A DNA stretch of 13,187 nt, taken from positions 1 to 13,187 of the forward strand of contig CAZEMR010000081.1 in the NCBI GenBank assembly GCA_964513465.1, read 5' to 3'. Positions within the stretch are counted from its first letter, which is position 1; each line of letters begins with the position of its first letter. Source of the stretch: CAZEMR01 sp964513465 (GTDB taxonomy: Bacteria > Bacteroidota > Ignavibacteria > Kapaibacteriales > UBA2268). The notes under the pieces were generated by a model. That model was not told the DNA's origin. It made no database searches and saw only the letters and a list, made by a program, of their open reading frames with translations. Made by a program: the position numbers and the translations under genes. This document shows, piece after piece, positions 6,639 through 13,187 of the stretch.

Positions 6639-8171
6639 TTATTCATTAATTGTAAATCTGAACAAATCTAGTCTGCGGTCGAGCCAGTTCCGGGTGGTGC
6701 CGCTCGTGCGATGCCTGCGGATTAGCTCGAGATCGACGTCGTGGATGACGACAGTCTCTACGTTTGGCGTGCATTCGGCGGCTATGCCGTCGCGCGCAAA
6801 TATAAAATCGCTGGGGGTGAATATCCCCGACTGGGCATACTGGATGTCCATGTTTTCTACGTCCGGCAGATTGCCCACATTCCCTGCAATTGCGGTAAAT
6901 ACCTGATTTTCTATACATCTGGCCTGGGCGCAGTAGCGCACTCGGAGATAGCCCTTGCGCTCGTCGGTGCAGAAGGGCACAAATATGATCCCGGCGCCGC
7001 GCTCCACAGCAATTCGCGATACTTCCGGGAATTCCACGTCGTAGCATATCTGGATATTGATTCGCCCGACGTCGGTCTGGAATACCTCGACCTTGCGGCC
7101 GGGCTCGACGCCCCACCAGCGGCGCTCGTTCGGGGTGATGTGCAGCTTGTATTGCTTGCCGATCTCGCCATTGCGCTTGAATAGGAATGCGACGTTGTAA
7201 AGGTGGTCATTCTCCGAAATAAAGTGCGAGCCGCCGATAATATTTATATTATATTTGATCGCAAGATCGGTGAAAAGCTCGAGATACTGCGGAGTGAATT
7301 CGGCCAGCTTGCGCGCCGCAAAGCCCGGATTCCGTTCGCCAAGGAAAGACATCAGCTCGGTGGTCATAATTTCGGGGAATAATATGAAATCGCTTTTATA
7401 GCCTGAGGCAACATCGACGAAATACTCGCAATGCCTCGCGAAATCATCGAATCCATTGATTTTGCGCAACTTATATTGTACTACACAAATTCGGGCCGGA
7501 CGAGCCGAGAAATATTTCTTCCGTGGTTCGGGTGAATAATGAATATTCGTCCATTCCAGCAGCGCTGCATAACCGCCGGACTCGCGATCCTCGGCGAGAT
7601 ATTTCGGAATCAGGCGCTTCAGCACGAAGCCGTTAGATAGCTGGGTGGTCAGCACCGGATCGTAAATTGCGCGAATAGAGACTTTATCAATATATTCATC
7701 GACAGTCAGTTCATTTATATATTTTTCATATCCTGGAATGCGACCGCCTACGACGATCCGCATCAGATTCCGCTCGCGGCAAAGCTTCTTGCGCGCGTCA
7801 TAAAGCCGCCGCGCCAGCTTCATTCCGCGGTATTCCGGATGCACCATTATCTCGATGCCATAAAGCGTGTCGCCCTCGGGATTGTGGTTTGTGATATATC
7901 CCTCGTCGCTGATGCTCCCCCAGGAATGCTCATCGCTATATATATCAAAATCGATAATCAGACTTGATGACGATGCAATAAGCTCGCCGTTATATTCCAA
8001 ACAAACCTGTCCTTCGGCGAAGTGCTTAAGCTGGCTGGCCAGATGATCCCGACCGAGCGGTTCCATCCCAGGAAAACATATCTCCGCCAGCCGCGCAAGG
8101 TCTTCGTAATCGTCCATCGTCAGCGGTCTTACGTGGATTTCCTGTTCGAAATTCTCGATATTTTCAATCAT
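6639..8171 (-). CDS. GNAT acetyltransferase - carbon-nitrogen hydrolase (nitrilase superfamily) fusion, YhcX-like
   Basis: 510 residues, the same size and order as Bacillus subtilis YhcX (about 513 residues). Residues about 11-190 form a GNAT domain: VRPLTMDDYEDL start, then an acetyl-CoA loop HPEYRGMKLARRLYDARK at 111-128. Residues about 226-500 form a nitrilase-superfamily domain with the catalytic triad E267 (FPEIMTTEL), K342 (QYKLHITPNERRWW) and C376 (IQICYDVEFPE); the Cys is the nucleophile. Established: this superfamily hydrolyses nitriles or amides, or transfers acyl groups. The substrate of the GNAT-linked branch is not settled to my knowledge. The acetyl-CoA loop reads R-G-M-K-L-A rather than the common R/Q-x-x-G-x-G/A, so catalytic acetyl transfer is less certain than hydrolysis. 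No secretion signal, so cytoplasmic. The start at 8171 gives the expected N-terminus; no Shine-Dalgarno is seen. Confidence 0.92.
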   Translation of the reverse strand: MIENIENFEQEIHVRPLTMDDYEDLARLAEICFPGMEPLGRDHLASQLKHFAEGQVCLEYNGELIASSSSLIIDFDIYSDEHSWGSISDEGYITNHNPEGDTLYGIEIMVHPEYRGMKLARRLYDARKKLCRERNLMRIVVGGRIPGYEKYINELTVDEYIDKVSIRAIYDPVLTTQLSNGFVLKRLIPKYLAEDRESGGYAALLEWTNIHYSPEPRKKYFSARPARICVVQYKLRKINGFDDFARHCEYFVDVASGYKSDFILFPEIMTTELMSFLGERNPGFAARKLAEFTPQYLELFTDLAIKYNINIIGGSHFISENDHLYNVAFLFKRNGEIGKQYKLHITPNERRWWGVEPGRKVEVFQTDVGRINIQICYDVEFPEVSRIAVERGAGIIFVPFCTDERKGYLRVRYCAQARCIENQVFTAIAGNVGNLPDVENMDIQYAQSGIFTPSDFIFARDGIAAECTPNVETVVIHDVDLELIRRHRTSGTTRNWLDRRLDLFRFTINE

Positions 8172-8181
8172 AATTTTCTGA

Positions 8182-8187
8182 ATTATA
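8182..8187 (-). promoter_or_regulatory. Possible -10 element (TATAAT) upstream of the GNAT-nitrilase gene
   Basis: On the minus strand TATAAT lies at 8187-8182, only 10 bases before the ATG at 8171 and just downstream of the preceding gene's terminator. It is embedded in an alternating AT tract, and no convincing -35 is seen. If used, the mRNA would have almost no leader, which would fit the missing Shine-Dalgarno. The match could be chance in AT-rich sequence. Confidence 0.25.
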
Positions 8188-8218
8188 TATATTTATAAAA
8201 AATAGAAAAGGAGTGCCG

Positions 8219-8254
8219 AAAAAAATAAACCGGCGAAGAGATTCTCCCCGCCGG
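8219..8254 (-). terminator. Rho-independent terminator of the Asp-box protein gene
   Basis: Read on the minus strand, CCGGCG (8254-8249) pairs with CGCCGG (8235-8230) around a 13-base loop that can form a further short GAG/CTC stem. It is followed at once by TTTATTTTTTT. The hairpin starts 36 bp past the TAA of the 1085-residue gene. It separates that transcript from the downstream GNAT-nitrilase operon. Confidence 0.85.
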
Positions 8255-8290
8255 ATATAATATAGGATAAATCGGATTATCAGCAAAAAA

Positions 8291-11200
8291 TTATTTCATT
8301 TCCCACTCGGGCAAACGCCCCGGAGTCCAGGGTGCGTCCAGCCTGTCCATAGCCAGTTCGATCGGAACAATCTGATCGTCGAGCAACTTGCGAATCCGCG
8401 ACAGAACATCCTCGAGCTCGGCGCCCGCTACCTTGTAGCTATCGCGGTTGGTGGTGGTAGGCGCCGAATTAGTGTACCACATCGAATATAATATTATGCC
8501 GATCCGGTCGGTGATGGCCGGCGGCTGATTGGCATTACGCTCGCTGATCGTGGGGTCGCCCGAGAGCGCCTTGTCGATATCGGCCAGCTCGAGCTCGGCG
8601 TTGCGGGCGCGTTCGATAAGCTCCGGCGGGGCTTCTGCGGTGGCGAGCAATGTTTTGCGAATTATATCGACGCGTTTCCGTAAGTTGTTTAAATATTGGG
8701 AAGTTCCATAAACTGCGCGCTGCATGTCCTGCACTTCGCGCTGGAATTCGACGAGAGCTTTGTGATCCTCTGCGGGCAGCGTAACTTGCTTAAGCACTTC
8801 GGTTTCGAACCATACCGGCCCGGCCAGTTTGGTCAGCTTACCATCGACGGATTTATACATGGTAACCTGATATTTACCCGGCATAACCGGCATACCGGAA
8901 TGCTTGTTGATCTTTGTATTCGCGCTCAGCGGGCTGGTACCGGAATAACGCAGATCCCAGGTGATGCGGTGTAAGCCAGGTGCTGCGGGCGCGCTGAGCC
9001 GGCGTACGACGTCGCCCTGCTCATTTGCGAAAGCGAATATCAGATATGGCGCTTCCTCGAGGTCTTCGAGTCGTAGCTGCTGCCAGCTGGGGTACTCGGG
9101 GGTACGCTCGTCTTCCTCGGCTTTTTTCCATTCTTCCTGACGTAAATCCTTACGTGTTTTGATTTTTTCTTTTAAATAATAAGTAATTGTGGCGCCGAAA
9201 TCAGGATTTTCCGCGCGGTAGAATGTCTCGCCCAGCGAACGTCGGCCAAATGAGCGGTTCTCGGTGTACATCAACGGGTTACGCACGGGGAAGATGCGAG
9301 CTTCGGAGTCCAGAGTTTCTTTGCTGATTTCGCGGAGCGGCGCGTAGTCGTCAAGTATATAAATACCCCGGCCGAAGGTGCCGACTGCGAGGTCGCTTTC
9401 GCGCTCCTGGATGTCGAGGTCGCGCACGGCAATAGTCGGGAATCCGCCCTTCAGCTTAATCCATTTTTCGCCGCCATCAACAGTGAAATAGACGCCGAAT
9501 TCGGTGCCCACAAACAGCAGGTCGGAGTTAACATGATCCTCGGCGATCGTCCATACCGGCTCATTTTCGGGGAGATTGCCAATGATGGATTTCCACGATT
9601 TGCCCTTGTCCGTGCTTCTGAACAAATATGGCTTGAAATCCGCGCGTTTGTGATTATTAAATGCCGCATAGACCGTGCCCGCGTCGTGCTGCGAGGCAAG
9701 CAGATCGCTGACGTATGTCGTGTCCGGTACGCCCGGGAATGATGCGTATTTCGTCCAGCCTTCGCCGGCGTTTTCGGTCATGTGAACAAGCCCGTCGTCG
9801 GTGCCGACATAGAGCAGGTCTTCCTGCACGGGGGATTCGGTCAGCGAAATAATATTTCCGTAAAGCGAAGTCGATGCGTTTTTGGCCACCGCTTCGGGCG
9901 CCCATAATTTGCCCATTACCGCGAGTTTATTGCGATCAATCTGTCGCGAAAGGTCGCCGCTGATCTTGCGCCAGGTATTACCCTGGTCATCCGAGCGGAA
10001 TACCTTATTTGCCGCAAAATAAAGGCGCTTGCGGTCGTGCGGGCTGAGTATCAGCGGGGTGTCCCAGTTCCAGCGGAGCTCCTCGCCGGCTTCGGGCTGG
10101 GGCTGGATGCCGGTTACCTCGCCGCTCTGCTTGTCGTAACGTACGAGAAATCCGTACTGGAGCTGGCCATAGACGATGTTCGGATCGACCGGGTCGATCT
10201 GCGGTTCGTAGCCGTCTCCGCCAAGCACGAAGTACCAATCCTGATTCATGATTCCGTGAGCGTTGTTCGTGCGCGAAGGCCCGGCAAGCGAGTTGTTATC
10301 CTGAGTGCCGCCATATACAAAATAAAAAGGCTGGGAATTGTCGCATTCTATTCTGTAATATTGAGTTACGGGCAAATTCTCGAAAAATCTCCAGCTCTTG
10401 CCGCGGTTATAAGTCTCATAAATTCCGCCATCTCCGCCAATCATCAGGTGGTCGGTGTCGTCAGGATCAATCCAGAAAGCATGATCGTCCACGTGGCGCT
10501 CGCTGAGCCCGAGCCGATGCCATGATTTGCCGCCGTCATCGGTGTATTTTGTGTAAGTATCCATGGAATATACCACATCCACGTTTTTTGGGTCGCAGAA
10601 GATTTCCTGATAATACTGCGCGCTGGCAGTTTTGTAATTATACCGTTTCGACCAGGATTCGCCGCGATCTGTCGAGCGGAAAAATCCGCCCTTGTCCTCG
10701 GTTGCTTCGATAAGAGCATAGACCACATCGGGATCTACCGGCGATACGGCCAGACCAATGCGCCCGACGTAACCGCCGGGAAGGCCTTGAGTTAGCTTGC
10801 GCCAGGTTTTGCCGCCATCCTCGGTTTTATATATAGCCGATTCAGGGCCGCCATTTATCAGAGTCCACACATGGCGCCGCCGCTGATATGACGAAGCATA
10901 CATCACATCCGGGTCGCGCGGGTCGGTCGCAATATCGCTGACGCCAGTATTCTCGCTGATTTCGAGAGATTTGTTCCATGTCTTGCCGCCATCCGTGGTT
11001 TCGTAAAGCCCGCGATCGCCGCCGGGGCCCCAGAGCGGACCCTGCGCAGCCACCCAGACATGGTCGCTGTTTCGCGGATCGATAATAATATCGCCGATAT
11101 GCTCTGAATTTTTAAGCCCCATATTTTTCCATGACTTACCGCCATCGACGGATTTGTAAACGCCGTCGCCATAGGACACACTGCGCTGGCTGTTGTTCTC

Positions 11201-11548
11201 GCCCGATCCAACCCAGATCACATTATGGTTATTCGGATCCATCGCAATGCAACCGATCGAATACGATCTCTGCGAATCGAAAATTGGCGTAAAATTGTGG
11301 CCGCCATTGGTGGTTTTCCAGACTCCGCCGGATGCGACAGCAACGTAGAACTCTTTGTGATTATTAGGGTTAACGGCAAAGTCGCCAATCCGGCCGCTGG
11401 TGATAGCCGGGCCGATCAGCCGCAGCTTCATACCGCTGAAAGTGCCTGGATTCATCGGGTCTTTATCTTTCGAATCCTCTTCGGAAAATGCGACAGAAGC
11501 GGTGCAAATCAGCAGAGCAATTGCCGTAAGTAATAGATTTTTAATCAT
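8291..11548 (-). CDS. Secreted sortilin/VPS10-like protein with 11 Asp-box (BNR) repeats
   Basis: 1085 residues. Residues 1-20 or 1-22 are a Sec signal peptide (MIKNLLLTAIALLICTASVA). The mature part opens with KLRLIGPAITSGRIGDFAVNP, typical of the large FCB/Acidobacteria family often called 'glycosyl hydrolase' or 'sortilin N-terminal domain'. Eleven Asp boxes (S/T-x-D/N-x-G-x-x-W/F) start near residues 79, 133, 184, 242, 292, 336, 379, 519, 591, 645 and 689. They alternate with D-P-x-x-x-x-V-x-Y/W-V/A strands, which predicts one or two beta-propellers. The propeller closes with VGTFGRGIYILDD (722-734). A linker rich in charged residues (about 792-820), an Ig-like stretch (about 833-918) and a helical C-terminus (about 920-1070) follow. 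There is no T9SS sorting domain, so a periplasmic or outer-membrane site is more likely. Enzyme activity cannot be claimed: Asp boxes are structural. It has its own terminator and is divergent from the YgiQ gene. A GGAAA (minus strand) lies about 8 bases before the ATG. Confidence 0.9.
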   Translation of the reverse strand: MIKNLLLTAIALLICTASVAFSEEDSKDKDPMNPGTFSGMKLRLIGPAITSGRIGDFAVNPNNHKEFYVAVASGGVWKTTNGGHNFTPIFDSQRSYSIGCIAMDPNNHNVIWVGSGENNSQRSVSYGDGVYKSVDGGKSWKNMGLKNSEHIGDIIIDPRNSDHVWVAAQGPLWGPGGDRGLYETTDGGKTWNKSLEISENTGVSDIATDPRDPDVMYASSYQRRRHVWTLINGGPESAIYKTEDGGKTWRKLTQGLPGGYVGRIGLAVSPVDPDVVYALIEATEDKGGFFRSTDRGESWSKRYNYKTASAQYYQEIFCDPKNVDVVYSMDTYTKYTDDGGKSWHRLGLSERHVDDHAFWIDPDDTDHLMIGGDGGIYETYNRGKSWRFFENLPVTQYYRIECDNSQPFYFVYGGTQDNNSLAGPSRTNNAHGIMNQDWYFVLGGDGYEPQIDPVDPNIVYGQLQYGFLVRYDKQSGEVTGIQPQPEAGEELRWNWDTPLILSPHDRKRLYFAANKVFRSDDQGNTWRKISGDLSRQIDRNKLAVMGKLWAPEAVAKNASTSLYGNIISLTESPVQEDLLYVGTDDGLVHMTENAGEGWTKYASFPGVPDTTYVSDLLASQHDAGTVYAAFNNHKRADFKPYLFRSTDKGKSWKSIIGNLPENEPVWTIAEDHVNSDLLFVGTEFGVYFTVDGGEKWIKLKGGFPTIAVRDLDIQERESDLAVGTFGRGIYILDDYAPLREISKETLDSEARIFPVRNPLMYTENRSFGRRSLGETFYRAENPDFGATITYYLKEKIKTRKDLRQEEWKKAEEDERTPEYPSWQQLRLEDLEEAPYLIFAFANEQGDVVRRLSAPAAPGLHRITWDLRYSGTSPLSANTKINKHSGMPVMPGKYQVTMYKSVDGKLTKLAGPVWFETEVLKQVTLPAEDHKALVEFQREVQDMQRAVYGTSQYLNNLRKRVDIIRKTLLATAEAPPELIERARNAELELADIDKALSGDPTISERNANQPPAITDRIGIILYSMWYTNSAPTTTNRDSYKVAGAELEDVLSRIRKLLDDQIVPIELAMDRLDAPWTPGRLPEWEMK

Positions 11549-11661
11549 TTGTAATTTCCATAAATATTTGAGACAAGTAAACGTTTTTCAAGTGGTATGT
11601 TCAAACAAAATGAATATACGAAAATATCAAAAATTTCAAAGAATTATGAGCTAATATATAT
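11549..11661. promoter_or_regulatory. Divergent intergenic region between the Asp-box gene and the YgiQ-like gene
   Basis: 113 bp, strongly AT-rich, between two genes transcribed away from each other, so it must carry or lie within both promoters. On the minus strand TTGAAC, a 17-base spacer and TTTACT form a weak sigma-70-like pair reading toward the Asp-box gene. No clear pair is seen toward the YgiQ-like gene, whose ATG is fused to an alternating AT tract (11655-11663). An AAACGTTT palindrome sits at 11579-11586. The region's role is secure from gene orientation; the individual boxes are weak. Confidence 0.4.
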
Positions 11662-13187
11662 ATGTTTTTGCCCACAACCCCAGAAGAAATGAAGCGCCTC
11701 GGCTGGGAGAGGCCAGATGTGGTCATCGTTTCCGGCGATACCTACCTCGACAGCCCCTATTCCGGCAGCGCAATAATCGGCCATTGGCTAATGGCGCATG
11801 GATTCCGCGTGGGCATAATCGCTCAGCCGGATATTGATTCGCCGGACGACATAACGCGACTCGGCGAACCCCTTTTATTCTGGGGGGTTACGGCGGGTTC
11901 GGTCGATTCCATGGTTGCCAATTATACAGCATTACGCAAGCGCAAAAAAAGCGATGATATGACCCCCGGCGAAACGAACGATCGACGTCCCGATCGCGCA
12001 ACTATTAAATATACCAATCTGATACGGCAATATTTCAAAAACACAGCACCAATCGTACTTGGCGGAGTCGAGGCAAGTCTGCGCCGTATAGCGCATTACG
12101 ATTTCTGGACGGATTCAATTCGCCGGTCGGTATTATTCGACGCCAAGGCGGACTATATAGCTTACGGAATGGCCGAACAGACTACCCTCGAGCTCGCACG
12201 GGCTCTGGCTTCCGGGGAAGACCCACGATCTATTCGCGGTCTGTGCTACATATCGAATGATTACCCCGATGAATATCTGCAACTGCCCGATTATGAAGCA
12301 TGTAAGGCGGATGACCGTGCATTCGAAGAATCTTTTTTGCAATTCTATAAAAATACTGACCCGCTTAATTCTAAGGGATTATGCCAGAAACATGCCGGTC
12401 GATGGCTTGTTCAGAATCCGCCTAACTATTATTTAAATCAAGAGGATCTGGATAAGGTCAACGAGCTTGATTATGAATATCGCGTGCATCCTTATTATAA
12501 AAAAATTGGCAATGTGCCCGGCGAGCAAACCGTTAAATTCTCGATAAACTCCCACCGCGGCTGCTTTGGCGAGTGCAATTTCTGCGCAATTGCGGTTCAC
12601 CAGGGCCGAACAATCAGAAGCCGCTCGGAGAAATCAATATTGCGCGAGGCAAAAACATATTCTAAAATGAAAGATTTCAGGGGAAATATATATGATGTCG
12701 GCGGGCCTACTGCAAATATGTACGCAATGGAGTGCAAAGTGCAGCAAAAGAAGGGAAGTTGCCGCAATAAAAGGTGCGCTTTTCCCGATTTTTGCGAGTC
12801 CATGAATATCGACCATGCGCAACAGACGGCACTTTTGCGCAAAATAAGGCAATTGCCAAAAGTTAAAAATGTATTTCTCGGATCAGGCGTCAGATATGAT
12901 CTGATAATGGCGGATGACAAAAGTGGCCAGCGCTATCTGAAGGATGTGATTGATCACCATATCTCCGGCCAGATGAAAATCGCCCCCGAACACGCCGATG
13001 CCGAAGTATTGAAAGCGATGGGTAAGCCACCCGCATATTCCGTCGCAGAGTTTAAGCAAGCATTCGATAAATTCAATAAAATCAAAGGGAAGCAGCAATT
13101 CCTTACTTACTATTTTATTGCCGGGCATCCGGGCTGCGATCTGAAATCGGCTCGAGAACTAAGGCGATATATTTCGAAGCACCTTAA
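11662..13187 (+). CDS. ygiQ: YgiQ-family radical SAM protein, 3'-truncated by window edge
   Basis: 508 codons are open to the end of the window with no stop. The E. coli relative is about 740 residues, so roughly the last third is missing. The N-terminus MFLPTTPEEMKRLGW ... VVIVSGDTYLDSP ... AIIGHWLMAHGFRVGIIAQP is the hallmark of this family (UPF0313, Radical_SAM_N domain, about residues 1-290). The radical SAM core follows with the 4Fe-4S motif RGCFGECNFC (C301-x3-C305-x2-C308). A YDVGGPTANMY block and a Cys-rich stretch (KGSCRNKRCAFPDFC) then precede the TIM-barrel strands. The start is firm: an in-frame TGA lies at 11647-11649 and ATG 11662 is the only start that gives the conserved FLPTT beginning. 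No Shine-Dalgarno is seen. The reaction is unknown to my knowledge; it should use S-adenosylmethionine to make a 5'-deoxyadenosyl radical in the cytoplasm. Confidence 0.95.
   Translation, partial: MFLPTTPEEMKRLGWERPDVVIVSGDTYLDSPYSGSAIIGHWLMAHGFRVGIIAQPDIDSPDDITRLGEPLLFWGVTAGSVDSMVANYTALRKRKKSDDMTPGETNDRRPDRATIKYTNLIRQYFKNTAPIVLGGVEASLRRIAHYDFWTDSIRRSVLFDAKADYIAYGMAEQTTLELARALASGEDPRSIRGLCYISNDYPDEYLQLPDYEACKADDRAFEESFLQFYKNTDPLNSKGLCQKHAGRWLVQNPPNYYLNQEDLDKVNELDYEYRVHPYYKKIGNVPGEQTVKFSINSHRGCFGECNFCAIAVHQGRTIRSRSEKSILREAKTYSKMKDFRGNIYDVGGPTANMYAMECKVQQKKGSCRNKRCAFPDFCESMNIDHAQQTALLRKIRQLPKVKNVFLGSGVRYDLIMADDKSGQRYLKDVIDHHISGQMKIAPEHADAEVLKAMGKPPAYSVAEFKQAFDKFNKIKGKQQFLTYYFIAGHPGCDLKSARELRRYISKHL

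Noticed and set aside
6741..7184. Plus-strand open frame opposite the GNAT-nitrilase gene
   Set aside because: The minus-strand frame carries the full nitrilase triad here, and the plus-strand product has no recognisable features.
11579..11586. AAACGTTT palindrome in the divergent region as a regulator site
   Set aside because: Eight bases of symmetry in AT-rich DNA are easily produced by chance, and no second copy was seen in the window.
1..13187. A defence island, prophage or mobile element across the window
   Set aside because: No integrase, transposase, restriction, toxin-antitoxin or CRISPR gene was seen, and no terminal repeats. vWA, WD40 and radical SAM domains alone do not indicate defence.

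Overview
The window is a moderate-GC bacterial chromosome segment with six protein-coding genes, two of which are cut by the window edges. I see no rRNA, tRNA, CRISPR array, transposase, integrase or phage gene. The best taxonomic clue is the giant exported protein at 1305-6257. It ends in a type IX secretion (Por) C-terminal sorting domain and is built largely of HYDIN/choice-of-anchor-D Ig-like modules. This points to the Bacteroidetes/Chlorobi (FCB) group, possibly an Ignavibacteria- or Kapabacteria-like lineage; the finer placement is a guess. Shine-Dalgarno sites are mostly weak or absent, which fits that group.

Layout. Base 2 to 1180 (+): the 3' part of a PLP-dependent group II aromatic amino acid decarboxylase with its catalytic residues intact. 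1181-1304: an AT-rich spacer. 1305-6257 (+): a 1650-residue secreted mosaic protein with signal peptide, von Willebrand A domain with intact MIDAS, Ig-like modules, a full seven-blade WD40 propeller, six more Ig-like modules of two alternating types, a cohesin-like domain and a T9SS sorting domain. A 22-bp convergent gap separates it from a minus-strand block. That block reads right to left: 11548-8291, a secreted 11-Asp-box (sortilin/BNR-like) propeller protein; a clear rho-independent terminator at 8254-8219; then a probable two-gene operon of a GNAT-nitrilase fusion (8171-6639, YhcX-like) and an unrecognised 112-residue protein (6618-6280). At the right, divergent from the Asp-box gene, is the N-terminal two thirds of a YgiQ-family radical SAM protein (11662 to the edge).

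The genes do not form one obvious pathway. Two are large extracytoplasmic beta-propeller proteins. The others are cytoplasmic enzymes of amine, amide or unknown metabolism. The most unusual items are the domain architecture of the 1650-residue protein, with a WD40 propeller inside a T9SS cargo protein and alternating Cys-marked Ig modules; the small orphan gene coupled to the GNAT-nitrilase; and the frequent alternating TATATATA tracts, which sit in four of the five complete intergenic gaps and also inside genes. I found no convincing new defence or mobile system.
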